The position numbers and the translations under genes are program-made. The notes below the pieces were generated by a model, which made no database searches, was not told where the DNA came from, and saw only the letters and a list, made by a program, of their open reading frames with translations. From Methylobacterium sp. WSM2598 (GTDB lineage Bacteria > Pseudomonadota > Alphaproteobacteria > Rhizobiales > Beijerinckiaceae): a stretch of DNA of 64,000 bases. The stretch covers positions 3,302,389 through 3,366,388 of the forward strand of contig NZ_KB900609.1 of assembly GCF_000379105.1 (NCBI RefSeq). Direction: 5' to 3'. Shown piece after piece: positions 1 to 9,767 of this stretch; the first letter of the stretch is position 1, and each line of letters begins with the position of its first letter.

Positions 1-1
1 G

Positions 2-58
2 CTCTCCGACCCGGCGAGCCTCGCGCGGCTGATCGCGGCGGTGGAGGGGATCGCCTGA
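2..58 (+). CDS. 3' end of an unidentified gene (partial)
   Basis: An open frame enters from the left edge and ends at a TGA; the last residues read LSDPASLARLIAAVEGIA. The composition (Ala/Leu-rich, helix-like) suits a real C-terminus, and the frame runs towards the convergent DUF1150 gene 60 bases away. Too little is visible to name a family. The call rests only on the open frame and the position of the stop. Confidence 0.4.
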   Translation, partial: LSDPASLARLIAAVEGIA

Positions 59-118
59 GGGCAGGCGGCGCTCCGGGACCGGGAGGCCGGTCCCGGGAGC
101 CGCCGGCCGGCCCGCCGC

Positions 119-370
119 TCAGTGCACGCTCACCGCCTGGAGGTCGTGCGCCCAGGCATTGGCGATCGCGGCGTCGCGGCTGTCGGTGAGCAGGATCGGC
201 GCCCCGCTCGCGGACAGGAGCGCGAACAGGTTCAGGCCGGGGGTGAGGTCGGGCGCCTGGGGAAACAGGCGCTTCACGTCGTCGGCGGTCATCGGCCGCA
301 CGTAGGCGACGTGGCCCTCGCCGAGGGCGGCGAGCGCGGTGGGATCGATGGTCGGGTTCCGGTCGGTCAT
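119..370 (-). CDS. DUF1150 family protein
   Basis: An 83-residue cytoplasmic protein of the small DUF1150 family, which in Rhizobiales commonly sits beside small heat-shock genes; its biochemical role is not established. The start MTDRNPT is preferred over a longer open frame because GAAGGAGGG lies just upstream of this ATG and the extra upstream residues are Arg/Pro-rich and atypical. It lies 85 bases downstream of the Hsp20 gene on the same strand, so the two are probably co-transcribed and heat- or stress-induced together. No signal peptide or membrane segment is visible. Confidence 0.8.
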   Translation of the reverse strand: MTDRNPTIDPTALAALGEGHVAYVRPMTADDVKRLFPQAPDLTPGLNLFALLSASGAPILLTDSRDAAIANAWAHDLQAVSVH

Positions 371-455
371 GGTTCGCCCTCCTTCGGGACGTGGCAGAGC
401 GTGGGGTTCGGCGCGGGCCCCGCGGCGGCCCGGCGACCAGGGGTGAGGACGCGGC

Positions 456-890
456 TCACTCAACGTCGCGCGAGGCGATGTCGATCCGTCGCACGATCCG
501 CTCCGGCTCCGGCCGGACGAGATCGATCGAGAGCAGCCCGTTCGACAGGTCCGCGCCCAGCACCTCCATGCCGTCGGCGAGGAGGAAGGCGCGCTGGAAC
601 TGCCGCGCGGCGATGCCGCGATGCAGGAAGGTGCGGCTCTTGTCGTCGGTCTGGCGACCGCGGACGATGAGCTGGCTCTCCTCCAGCGTCACGTCGAGCT
701 GGTCGCGCGTGAAGCCCGCCACCGCGAGGGTGATGCGCAGGCGCTCCGGCTGCCGCTCGGTGCGGGCGAGCCGCTCGATGTTGTAGGGCGGGTACCCGTC
801 GTTGGCGGCCTTGGCGACGCGGTCGAGCGCCTGCTCGATCTCGTCGAAGCCGAGGAGAAACGGGTGCCCGAAGGGCGAGGGACGCGACAT
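456..890 (-). CDS. Hsp20 / alpha-crystallin small heat-shock protein
   Basis: A 144-residue ATP-independent holdase chaperone that binds unfolding proteins in the cytoplasm. The N-terminus (FGHPFLLGFDEIEQALDR) and the PPYNIERL stretch are typical of class A rhizobial Hsp20 proteins related to IbpA/HspA. The alpha-crystallin domain covers about residues 38-135 and includes AVAGF and the GIAARQFQRAF segment, which stands where the conserved alpha-crystallin core motif is expected. It is followed by the DUF1150 gene on the same strand. I see no convincing ROSE-type RNA thermometer upstream, but RNA folding was not computed. Confidence 0.9.
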   Translation of the reverse strand: MSRPSPFGHPFLLGFDEIEQALDRVAKAANDGYPPYNIERLARTERQPERLRITLAVAGFTRDQLDVTLEESQLIVRGRQTDDKSRTFLHRGIAARQFQRAFLLADGMEVLGADLSNGLLSIDLVRPEPERIVRRIDIASRDVE

Positions 891-1012
891 GGACGAACGA
901 AGCCCTTCTGCGACGAGGCACTTCGAGACGTGAGCCCGCGGATGCAGCGCTCAGGCGACCGGCGGGACCCCGCCGGCCGCCTCAATATGGCGGGGGGCCC
1001 CGGCCCCATCAA

Positions 1013-1075
1013 GGGGCGTGGGCAAGGGGCGCGGGCAAGGGGCGCGGGCAAGGGGCGCGGGCAAGGGGCGCGGGC
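1013..1075. repeat. 13-bp tandem repeat (GGGGCGCGGGCAA), about 4.8 copies
   Basis: Direct tandem repetition of GGGGCGCGGGCAA; the first copy has GTG in place of GCG and the last copy is cut short. The array lies in the 361-base space between the divergent hsp20 and oprB-like genes. Apart from the array, that space contains no convincing gene. The repeat may vary in copy number between strains. Confidence 0.85.
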
Positions 1076-1251
1076 GCCCCCGAGCGCGGCAGTATCGCGG
1101 CGGCCACGCGGCTCGGAATCCGCCATTCCCTCCGCCACGATCAATCGCGAAAGGCTGGCGAGCGCGCCGTGGGCAAGCTACCGCTCTGCCGAACTGATCC
1201 GGTCGCAGTCGATCCACGATCGCGGCGGTCCAACTCCCGGTTAGATCTCCG

Positions 1252-2748
1252 ATGCGCCGCCTGTCCTGGCTCACCGCCCTGCTCGCCAGCGCCGCTCTCG
1301 GCTCGGGTGCCGCTGCCCAGTCCGTCGCGACGCCGGCCATGCAGCCCTCGCCGACCCTGCCCGAGGGCGCGGGCGGCGACCCGCAGACGTCGGTGGCCCA
1401 GCCCGAGACCTCGTCCAAGCCCTCGGCCAACGTCACGACCTCGATCCAGGGGCTGCTCGGACCCGCCGCCGATCCGGGCGGGATCCGCAGCTTCCTCGCC
1501 AAGCGCGGCATCGAGTACAGCCTCACCTATGTCGGAGAGGTGCTGGGCAACCTCTCGGGCGGGATCAAGCGCGGGGCGATCTACGAGGGCCGCCTCGATC
1601 TCCAGGTCGACGCCGACCTGGAGACGCTCGCGGGCTGGAAGGGCGCCGCCTTCCACACCAACTTCTACCAGATCCACGGCACCGGCCTGTCCCGCTACTA
1701 CGTCGGCAACCTCGACGTGGTCAGCGGCATCGAGGCGCTGCCCTCCTCGCGCCTCTACGAACTCTGGATCGAGCAGAAGCTGTTCGACGATCAGTTGGGC
1801 CTCAAGGTCGGCCAGATCGCCGCCGACACGGAGTTCCTGGTCAGCCAGACCGCGACCCTGTTCGTCAACTCGACCTATGGCTGGCCGGACATCACCGGCG
1901 TCAACCTGCCGAGCGGCGGGCCGGCCTACCCGCTGGCGACCCCCGCGGTGCGGGCGAAATACACGCCGAACAAGAACTTCTCGCTTCAGGTCGGCCTCTT
2001 CGACGGCGACCCGGCCGGCCCGGCCCGGCCCGGCCTCGACCCCGACCCGCAGCGGCGCAACCGGTACGGCACGAATTTCCGCCTCGGCGACCCGCCGCTC
2101 CTGATCGCCGAGGCGGCCTACGCCTACAACCTCGACAGCCGCCATCGCGGGCGCCCGGTCATCGACGAGCCCGGCACGGTCACGCTGGGCGGTTGGTACC
2201 ATTTCGGCCGCTTCAACAGCCCGCGCTTCGACGATTCGGGCCGGCCCCTCGCCGACCCCTCGACGACCGGCATCGCCCGGCGCTTCCGCGGCAATGACGG
2301 CATCTACGGCATCATCGACCAGACGCTGTTCCGCGAGCCCGACAAGAACGACGAGGGCGCCAGCGCCTTCGTGCGCGTCTCCGGCTCGCCCGGCGACCGC
2401 AACCTCGTCGACTTCTACGTCGATGCCGGCATCGCCTATAAGGGCCTGCTGCCGGGCCGCTCCGACGACACGGTCGGCCTCAGCATGTCCTATTCGCGGA
2501 TCTCGCAGTCGATCCGCGGCCTCGACCTCGACACGATCCTGGCGACCGGCGTCGCGCGGCCGGTGCGCGCCTTCGAGGCACAGCTCGAACTGACCTACCA
2601 GGCGCTGATCGCGCCCGGCATCACCGTGCAGCCGGACTTCCAGTACGTCTTCCACCCGGGCGGCAACGGCGTGAACCCGCGCTCGCCCACCGGCGAGCGG
2701 CTGCGCAACGCGGCGATCCTGGGGATCCGCTCGACGATCCGCTACTGA
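1252..2748 (+). CDS. OprB-type carbohydrate porin
   Basis: A 498-residue outer-membrane beta-barrel protein of the carbohydrate-selective porin (OprB) family, which passes sugars or other small solutes. A signal peptide is visible at residues 1-23 (MRRLSWLTALLASAALGSG, ending AAAQ). After a Ser/Pro-rich linker the mature part starts near GLLGPAADPGGIRSFLAKRG, the usual OprB entry. Later segments (WIEQKLFDDQLGLKVGQ, GGWYHFGRF, VQPDFQYVFHPGGNG) match family hallmarks, and the protein ends with an aromatic residue (STIRY), as outer-membrane proteins usually do. It converges with the DUF2939 gene, sharing 7 bases. The actual substrate cannot be read from sequence. Confidence 0.9.
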   Translation: MRRLSWLTALLASAALGSGAAAQSVATPAMQPSPTLPEGAGGDPQTSVAQPETSSKPSANVTTSIQGLLGPAADPGGIRSFLAKRGIEYSLTYVGEVLGNLSGGIKRGAIYEGRLDLQVDADLETLAGWKGAAFHTNFYQIHGTGLSRYYVGNLDVVSGIEALPSSRLYELWIEQKLFDDQLGLKVGQIAADTEFLVSQTATLFVNSTYGWPDITGVNLPSGGPAYPLATPAVRAKYTPNKNFSLQVGLFDGDPAGPARPGLDPDPQRRNRYGTNFRLGDPPLLIAEAAYAYNLDSRHRGRPVIDEPGTVTLGGWYHFGRFNSPRFDDSGRPLADPSTTGIARRFRGNDGIYGIIDQTLFREPDKNDEGASAFVRVSGSPGDRNLVDFYVDAGIAYKGLLPGRSDDTVGLSMSYSRISQSIRGLDLDTILATGVARPVRAFEAQLELTYQALIAPGITVQPDFQYVFHPGGNGVNPRSPTGERLRNAAILGIRSTIRY

Positions 2749-3389
2749 GCGGCGGGGCGCGGCTCGGCCCGGCCCGGCAGGGGCAGGCGGACGAGCTTCT
2801 GGCTGATGCGGTCGCGCAGGTCGGCCGGGAGTTCGAGATCCACCCCCCGCCAGGTGAAGCCGCGCAGGCGCAGCCGCAGCCGGTACTGGCTCGCCCGCGG
2901 CCGGTCGGGCGGGAAGCTGAACACGACGCCGCGGAAGCCCCGCATCTCGGCGGTGCGCGCGAGGGCGAGGAGGTCCGAGACGCGCCGCCCGGGCAGGCCG
3001 CGATCCTGCGATCCCCGGCCCGGCCCCGCCGCCCCGTCCGGACGGGCGATGCCGAGGCGCTCGGGCCAGCCGTCATCGAGCAGGTCCATCAGCATCTCGG
3101 GCGTCACCAGGCTGCCGACCACGGGCTCGACCAGCCCCGCCACCGCGTCGGTGAGCATCTGGCGGTCGCGGGGCGAGAGGTCGGGGCGGGCCTCGATCGC
3201 CTCCAGGGCGGCGGCCGTCGCCTGCCGGCTGAGGGACAGGCGCAGGGTGCGGAAATTCACCCGCTGGGTCACCGCCGGGAGGTCGTTGGTCCGCACCGCC
3301 TCGCTCAGCCGGTAGAGCGCCAGGTAGGGCGAGAGCGAGTAGCCCAGCCAGAGCAGCACGAGGGCGAGGAACAGGCACCACCAGCGCAT
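2742..3389 (-). CDS. DUF2939 domain protein, membrane anchored
   Basis: A 215-residue protein with one N-terminal hydrophobic segment (about residues 3-22, a signal anchor) followed by the DUF2939 pattern SPYLALYRLSEAVRTND, PAVTQRVNFRTLR and later FRGVVFSFPPDRP. The family is widespread in proteobacteria and lacks an assigned function; the sequence suggests a periplasm-facing domain. The last codons overlap the end of the oprB-like gene in convergent orientation. The gene ends with an Arg/Pro-rich tail (GRAEPRPAAQ). No operon partner is obvious; rppH lies 45 bases upstream on the same strand and could supply transcription. Confidence 0.75.
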   Translation of the reverse strand: MRWWCLFLALVLLWLGYSLSPYLALYRLSEAVRTNDLPAVTQRVNFRTLRLSLSRQATAAALEAIEARPDLSPRDRQMLTDAVAGLVEPVVGSLVTPEMLMDLLDDGWPERLGIARPDGAAGPGRGSQDRGLPGRRVSDLLALARTAEMRGFRGVVFSFPPDRPRASQYRLRLRLRGFTWRGVDLELPADLRDRISQKLVRLPLPGRAEPRPAAQ

Positions 3390-3434
3390 GGGGTCAGTCC
3401 GCCGCCGGCCGGGGCAGCGGGGCCGGAACCCGCC

Positions 3435-3983
3435 TCATGCCGGGCGCGCGAAGGGTGCGAAGGCGGCGATCACCTGCTGGTAGACCGGCCGCTTGAACGG
3501 GATGATCAGCTCCGCGAGGTTGGCGAGGGGTTCCCAGCGCCACGCGTCGAACTCGGCCTTGTGGGCGCCGCCGCCCGGGCGGAGGATGTCGATCTCGCTG
3601 TCGGCCCCCTCGAAGGCGAAGGCGAACCACTTCTGGGTCTGACCCCGGTAGCGCCCCTTCCAGAGCTGGCCGGCCGCGACGCTCGGCAGGTCGTAGCTGT
3701 ACCAGCCGGGCGCCTCGGCCAGGAGACGCACGGAATCCGGCCGCACGCTCGTCTCCTCGTAGAGCTCGCGCAGGGCCGCCTCCTCGGGGGTCTCGCCCGG
3801 GTCGATGCCGCCCTGCGGCATCTGCCAGCTATGGGCGGGCGCCTCGGCCACCAGCCCGGCCTCCCTGGCCCGCCGCCCGGCGAAGACGAGGCCGTCGCGG
3901 TTGAACAGGGCGATGCCGACGCAGGGCCGGTAGGGAAGATCGGCCAGGGCGGAGCCGGCCGGTCGGGTGTCGCGGTCTGCCAT
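3435..3983 (-). CDS. rppH: RNA 5'-pyrophosphohydrolase (Nudix)
   Basis: A 182-residue cytoplasmic Nudix hydrolase that removes pyrophosphate from the 5' triphosphate end of RNA and so starts RNA decay. The Nudix box is complete: [20 protein letters not shown] with the REL-EE core. [20 protein letters not shown] and [13 protein letters not shown] are characteristic of the RppH branch. The start [10 protein letters not shown] is chosen because the upstream extension (to 4049) is not family-like. The gene follows the deacetylase-like gene on the same strand, separated by an array of hairpin-forming repeats. Confidence 0.93.
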   Translation of the reverse strand: MADRDTRPAGSALADLPYRPCVGIALFNRDGLVFAGRRAREAGLVAEAPAHSWQMPQGGIDPGETPEEAALRELYEETSVRPDSVRLLAEAPGWYSYDLPSVAAGQLWKGRYRGQTQKWFAFAFEGADSEIDILRPGGGAHKAEFDAWRWEPLANLAELIIPFKRPVYQQVIAAFAPFARPA

Positions 3984-4060
3984 CGGGGCCTGCACGGGCT
4001 CGCTTCGGAATCCTGGCGCCCTTGTGCGAGAGAAGTCGCGGCGCCACAAGGCTGCGGGGC

Positions 4061-4194
4061 GCGTCTGGCGACGCGGGGGCGCGTCTGGCGACGCGGGGGC
4101 GCGTCTACCGACGCGGGGGCGCGTCTACCGACGCGGGGGCGCGTCTACCGACGCGGGGGCGCGTCTACCGACGCGGGGGCGCGTCTACCGACGC
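4061..4194. repeat. 20-bp tandem repeat with internal hairpin, about 6.7 copies
   Basis: Six full and one partial copy of a 20-base unit. The first two copies read GCGTCTGGCGACGCGGGGGC; the remaining copies have TACC instead of TGGC. Each unit holds a perfect inverted repeat GCGTC-N4-GACGC, so a transcript would form a row of small hairpins. The array lies between the stop of the deacetylase-like gene and the start of rppH, and the partial last copy supplies the stop codon (TAG) of the former. It is not a CRISPR array: there are no unique spacers. Confidence 0.9.
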
Positions 4195-5444
4195 GCCCGG
4201 AGGGCGCGGCTCGCCGGGACGAGCAGGATGCCCCGCGCCTCCAGGTCGCGGCTCCAGCGGGCGATCCGGTCGATGGTGAGCGGCAGCGCCATGGCCGAAC
4301 CCATCGCGAAGCCCTTGCGCCGCGCCGTCTCCTCCAGCCGGGCGAGTTCGCGGTCGACCGCGTCGGGGAGCGGCGCCGCGTCCACGACCACGTCGGCGCG
4401 GGCCACCGGCGCGCGGGCGCGCCGGCCGATGTCGAGCGCGAGCGAGCGCGGCGAGGTGCCGTCGTCGACCAAGCCGAGGCCGCGGGCCCCGATCTCGCGC
4501 AGGATCGGGTCGAGGGCCCCGGCCTCGGCGGTGAGCCGCGCCCCCATGTAGTTCACCACCCCGATCGCGCCCGGGATGCGGGAGAGCACGAAGCCGAGGC
4601 GGTCCGCGTTCTCGGCGGGCTTGGCGCCCGCGAGCAGCGTCTGCGGCCCGGGATCGTTGTCCGGGTAGTCGAAGGGCTCCATCGGGGCCTGCACCATCAC
4701 CTCGTGGCCGGCCTCGCGGGCGCGGGCCGCCTGCCGGCCCACGTCGGCGCCGTAGGGGGCGAAGGCGAGGGTGACGGCGGGCGGCAGCCGGGTCACCGCG
4801 TCCTGCGTCACCGCCGCCCCGATCCCGAGGCCGGTCACCACCAGGGCGATCCGGCCGGCCGGCGCCGCGCCGCTCGGCAGGGCGGGCGCCTCCGGCCGGG
4901 CGTAGACGTCGAGGGCGCGGGCGCCGTCCGGCCCGAGGCGCGGCAGCAGCCCGTAGCGGCCCTTCTCGGAGAGGGCCGGATCGGGCGCGGGGGCGAGGCG
5001 GATCTCGGTCGGCCCCGGCACGCGGATCACCACCGAATCCGGCACGGCACTGCCCTCCGGCCGCAGCACCGCCACGCCCGAGGCGCGCTCGACCTCGCTC
5101 GCGCTGCGGCTCCCGGCCTCCGCCGGGGCGGGCGGGCGCGGGCTCGGCGGGCCGGGCGGGGCCTCGCGCCGGGTGATCGTCACCAGGGCGTGCGGCTCGC
5201 CGCCGAGGGGATCCTCCGTCAGGGCGACGAACCCGGCGACGGCCCCGACCAGGACGGCCGCCGCGGCCGACAGGATCGCCCGCAGCGGGATGGCGGCCCG
5301 CAGGCGCGCGAGGCGGGAGGGGGTCTCGTCCCGCATCCCGAGGGGTCGGGTGAGGGCATCGTTGGCGAGGATCACGGCGGCGCATCCGGCTCTCGGACCG
5401 GCCGCAGACGACAAGGCCCGCAGCGACGGTCGCCTGACCGCCAT
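4185..5444 (-). CDS. divergent polysaccharide deacetylase family protein
   Basis: A 419-residue protein with a cytoplasmic N-terminus, one membrane segment (about residues 55-75, LRAILSAAAAVLVGAVAGFVAL), a Pro/Ala-rich linker and a C-terminal divergent polysaccharide deacetylase domain (about 190-415). Hallmarks include ALVVTGLGIG, VTLAFAPYG and PMEPFDYPDNDPGP. The family is usually found beside ctpA in alphaproteobacteria, as here, which points to envelope work, but the reaction is unproven. The start at 5444 has GAGGG upstream; a GTG at 5375 (ILANDALTRPLG) is a serious alternative because that motif begins many relatives. The C-terminus (LRALRARR) and stop fall inside the tandem repeat. Confidence 0.85.
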   Translation of the reverse strand: MAVRRPSLRALSSAAGPRAGCAAVILANDALTRPLGMRDETPSRLARLRAAIPLRAILSAAAAVLVGAVAGFVALTEDPLGGEPHALVTITRREAPPGPPSPRPPAPAEAGSRSASEVERASGVAVLRPEGSAVPDSVVIRVPGPTEIRLAPAPDPALSEKGRYGLLPRLGPDGARALDVYARPEAPALPSGAAPAGRIALVVTGLGIGAAVTQDAVTRLPPAVTLAFAPYGADVGRQAARAREAGHEVMVQAPMEPFDYPDNDPGPQTLLAGAKPAENADRLGFVLSRIPGAIGVVNYMGARLTAEAGALDPILREIGARGLGLVDDGTSPRSLALDIGRRARAPVARADVVVDAAPLPDAVDRELARLEETARRKGFAMGSAMALPLTIDRIARWSRDLEARGILLVPASRALRARR

Positions 5445-5515
5445 TGCGGGCCCTCGTGGTTAACGCTGCCCTAACGGCCGGCGAGAAGACCGCCGGCCGG
5501 TTCGGGACGCCCCGG

Positions 5516-6837
<1,322 letters not shown>

Positions 6838-6838
<1 letters not shown>

Positions 6839-8130
6839 TATCCGCGGACCTTCTCGCTTGCCGCCTTCGCCCACCATGGCTCCGGGTCGATGGAGCTACC
6901 GTCTTTTCTGAACTCGACGTACAGGACGGGATCGTTCCGCCCGCCGCCTCCCGCCGAAGGCGCCAAGCCCGAGTCCCCCATCGCGGCGACCGGCTCTCCG
7001 GCGAGCACGAACTGACCGACGTCCACGTTGATCTGATCCATGCCCGCCAGAAGGAGATAGTAGCCGTCGCCCGCGTTGATGATCAAGAGACGTCCATAGC
7101 TCCGGAAAGGCCCCGCATAGGCGACCCACCCGTCGGCCGGGGATGACACGACGGCGCGGGGACGGGTCGCGAGCGAAATGCCGCGCGTCGTTCCGCCGTT
7201 TCCGTCGGCCGCCCCGAAGGCCTTGACCACCTCCCCGGTCGCCGGTCGGGGGACGACCCCCCTCACCTGGGAGAAAGGCAGCTTCGGTGCCAACCGGACC
7301 GGGTCGCGCAGGGCCGCGGCGGCGAAGCGCTCGCGGGTCTCGCGGCTCTCCGCCTCCGCGGCCCGGCGGGCGGCCGAGATCTCGCCGTCGAGCTTGTCGA
7401 CGAGGTCCTTGAGGCTGCGCGCCTGGCCGGCGAGCCCGGCGGCGCGCTCCCGCTCGCCCGCGAGCCCGGTCTCGGCCTCGCCGAGGCGGGTCTGGCGGGC
7501 GGCGACGAGGGCGTCGAGGCGCTGGCGCTCCCCCGCCCAGCCGGCGAGGTCCCTGCGCAGGCTCTCCCGGTCGGCCGCGATCAGGCCGCGCAGGCGCTCG
7601 AGTTCGGCGAGGTCGCCCGCGAGCGTCTCGGCCTCGCCCTGCAATTCGGGCACGACGGCGCCGAGCAGCATCGAGGTGCGGATCGCCGCCAGCATGTCCT
7701 CGGGCTGGACCAGCACGGCGGGGGGCGGGCGCCGCCCCATCCGCTGGAGCGCCGCCAGCACCTCGGCGATGACGCCGCGGCGCGCCTCGAGGGAGCGCCG
7801 GATCGCCGTCTGGCTCGCCGTCATGGTCTCCAGGCGCGTCTCCAGGACGCCGATGCGCTCCTCGGCCTCCTGCGCCCGGCGGGTTCCGTCGAGGAGCGCT
7901 TGGCTCAGGCGCGCGCGGTCGCCCTTCAGCTCCTCCACCTCCTTCTCGAGGCGGCCGCGGGCCTCCGCGCTCGCCGCCAGCGCCGCCTCCAGGGCCTTGA
8001 GGCTCTGGGCCTTCTGCTCCTTCTCGGCCTGGGCCTGGTCGATCGGGTCGGGCCGGACGGAGGCGCGCTCCTGCGCGGCGGCACCGGCGCAGGCGAGCAG
8101 GAAGCCGAGGAGCGGGAGGGGGCGGATCAC
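6838..8130 (-). CDS. envC: EnvC-like murein hydrolase activator (coiled coil + LytM)
   Basis: A 430-residue periplasmic protein: signal peptide (MIRPLPLLGFLLACAGAAA), a long Ala/Glu/Arg-rich coiled coil (about 30-265) and a C-terminal LytM/M23 domain (about 300-420). The LytM zinc ligands look lost: the usual HxGxD site reads TRGISLA and the YAH motif reads LLAGM. In E. coli EnvC the same site is degenerate and the protein activates amidases rather than cutting peptidoglycan, so the same role is inferred here. The start overlaps the rlmH stop by 4 bases and the stop overlaps ctpA, giving a tight rlmH-envC-ctpA unit. Confidence 0.88.
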
Positions 8131-8615
8131 GGGGCGCCGCGGTGATAGGGGTGGCCGGCCAGGATGGTCATGACGCGATATAGTTGCTCAAGCACCAACA
8201 CCCTGACCAGGCCGTGCGGGAGCGTGGCGGCCCCGAAGGCGAAGACGAGGTCGGCCCGGTGCCGCACGCTCTCGCACAGCCCGTCGGCCCCGCCAATCAC
8301 GATCGTGAGACCGGGCCGGCCGCCGTCGCGCCACGCGGCCACCTGCTCGGCCAGCCCGGCGCTCGTCACCGCCCTGCCGCCCTCGTCCATCACGATGACG
8401 GCGCTCCCGGCCGGCAGGCAGGCGAGGATCGCCGCGCCCTCCTCGGCGCAGCGGTCCGGGGCGCGGCGGGCGCGGCTCTCCGGCAATTCGGTGAGCTGGA
8501 CCGCGGACAGGCCGAGGCCCCGCGCCAGCGCGTCGGCCCGCGCGCGGTAGCCCTCGGCGAGGTCCCGCTCCGGGCCGCGCTTCAGGCGGCCGACGGCCAC
8601 GAGGGCGAGGCGCAC
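8127..8615 (-). CDS. rlmH: 23S rRNA pseudouridine-1915 N3-methyltransferase
   Basis: A 162-residue SPOUT-fold methyltransferase that uses S-adenosylmethionine to methylate pseudouridine 1915 in helix 69 of 23S rRNA on the assembled ribosome. The knot region is clear: VIVMDEGGRAVTS, LTIVIGGADGL and the conserved C-terminus LEQLYRVMTILAGHPYHRG. Length and order (rsfS upstream, envC downstream) agree with the usual alphaproteobacterial arrangement. It overlaps envC by 4 bases. Confidence 0.95.
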   Translation of the reverse strand: MRLALVAVGRLKRGPERDLAEGYRARADALARGLGLSAVQLTELPESRARRAPDRCAEEGAAILACLPAGSAVIVMDEGGRAVTSAGLAEQVAAWRDGGRPGLTIVIGGADGLCESVRHRADLVFAFGAATLPHGLVRVLVLEQLYRVMTILAGHPYHRGAP

Positions 8616-8636
8616 CCCTGCGCCGCCCGCACCGGG

Positions 8637-9089
8637 TCAGCCGGCCAGGCGGTCGCCCGGCCGGTCGGCCCCCCACATCTTCTCCAGATTGTAGAAGTGG
8701 CGGACCTCGGGCCGGAAGATGTGCACCAGGAGATCGCCGGCATCGATCAGCACCCAGTCGCAGGCCGGCAGGCCCTCGATGCGGGCGTTGCCGTGGCCGG
8801 AGGCCTTCAGCTCCTGCACCAGCTTCTCGGCGATGGAGCCGACGTGGCGGTGCGAGCGGCCGGAGGTGATGATCATCGCGTCGGCGATCGAGGTCTTGCC
8901 GGCAAGGTCGATCTCGACCGTGTCCTCGGCCTTCATGTCCTCAAGGCAGCGCCGGGCGATCGCCAGGAGCCCGTCGGGCCGATCCTCGGCCGCCGGCGGC
9001 ACCGCCTCGGGCCGAGCAGGAAGCTCGTGGATGTGAGCCTCGCGGGAAAGTGGTTGGTTCAGTGCCGACCCCTGTCGTTCGCGCCACAC
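8637..9089 (-). CDS. rsfS: ribosome silencing factor
   Basis: A 150-residue cytoplasmic RsfS/Iojap-family protein that binds ribosomal protein L14 and blocks joining of the 30S and 50S subunits when nutrients fall. Family motifs include DIAGKTS-like DLAGKTSIADAMIITSG, SHRHVGSIAEKL and WVLIDAGDLLVHIFRPEVRHFYNLEKMW (quoted in part). The first 35 residues are variable, so the start may lie slightly downstream. It sits between nadD and rlmH, as in most alphaproteobacteria. Confidence 0.93.
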   Translation of the reverse strand: MWRERQGSALNQPLSREAHIHELPARPEAVPPAAEDRPDGLLAIARRCLEDMKAEDTVEIDLAGKTSIADAMIITSGRSHRHVGSIAEKLVQELKASGHGNARIEGLPACDWVLIDAGDLLVHIFRPEVRHFYNLEKMWGADRPGDRLAG

Positions 9090-9143
9090 GGCGCCGTTGC
9101 ATCAAGATAAGGGCGCCGGGCCCCGCCTTTCAATACGCGCGTG

Positions 9144-9761
9144 TCACGGCGCGTGATCTCTGTCACCCGACGACGCCCGCCGCAGCGCGGTCGAGGAGAG
9201 GTCGGAGCGGGGTCCGTGCAGGAACACCCAGGCCGGCGGCGCCATCCCGGCGAGGCGGGCCGCGTCGCGCTCGTCGATCCGGTGGCGCGCCATCGCCCGC
9301 GCCGCCGGGGACGCGGCGGCCCCGAGGGTGAAGCCCGGCCGGTCGATCACCGCGATCGGCATCGACCGGACGATCTCGCGCCAGCCCTGCCAGCGGTGGA
9401 AACTCGCGAGGCTGTCGGCCCCCATGATCCAGACGAAAAGCGGGAAGGGCCGGTGGCGGCGCAGCCAGGCCAGGGAGTCGCGGGTGAAGCGGGCGCCGAT
9501 CGCGCTCTCGAAGGCGGTCACGGCGACGCGCGGGTCGCGCGCGATCGCGGCGGCCCCGGCGACGCGCTCCGCCAGGGGCGCCAGGATCGTCCGGTCCTTG
9601 AGCGGGTTGCCCGGGCTCACGAGCCACCAGACCCGGTCGAGGGCGAGCCGCCGCAGCGCCAGCTGGCTGACATGCAGGTGGCCGGCATGGGCCGGGTTGA
9701 AGGAACCGCCGTAGAGCCCGATGCGCAGGCCCGGCGCGCTCGGCGGGAGACGCACGCCCAC
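9144..9761 (-). CDS. nadD: nicotinate-nucleotide adenylyltransferase
   Basis: A 205-residue enzyme that adenylylates nicotinate mononucleotide to deamido-NAD in de novo and salvage NAD synthesis. The nucleotidyltransferase signature GLYGGSFNPAHAGHL and the C-terminal SSTALR motif are present, with WWLVSPGNPLK and IMGADSLASFHRW between them. It lies 6 bases downstream of proA and upstream of rsfS on the same strand. Confidence 0.94.
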   Translation of the reverse strand: MGVRLPPSAPGLRIGLYGGSFNPAHAGHLHVSQLALRRLALDRVWWLVSPGNPLKDRTILAPLAERVAGAAAIARDPRVAVTAFESAIGARFTRDSLAWLRRHRPFPLFVWIMGADSLASFHRWQGWREIVRSMPIAVIDRPGFTLGAAASPAARAMARHRIDERDAARLAGMAPPAWVFLHGPRSDLSSTALRRASSGDRDHAP

Positions 9762-9767
9762 CTGGCT

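Noticed and set aside
1141..2655. Long minus-strand open frame antisense to the porin gene
   Set aside because: Its residues are low-complexity Arg/Ala/Val-rich, typical of high-GC shadow frames, and the opposite strand has a clear OprB-type protein.
4061..4194. Possible CRISPR array
   Set aside because: Units are contiguous, with no unique spacers, and no cas genes lie nearby.
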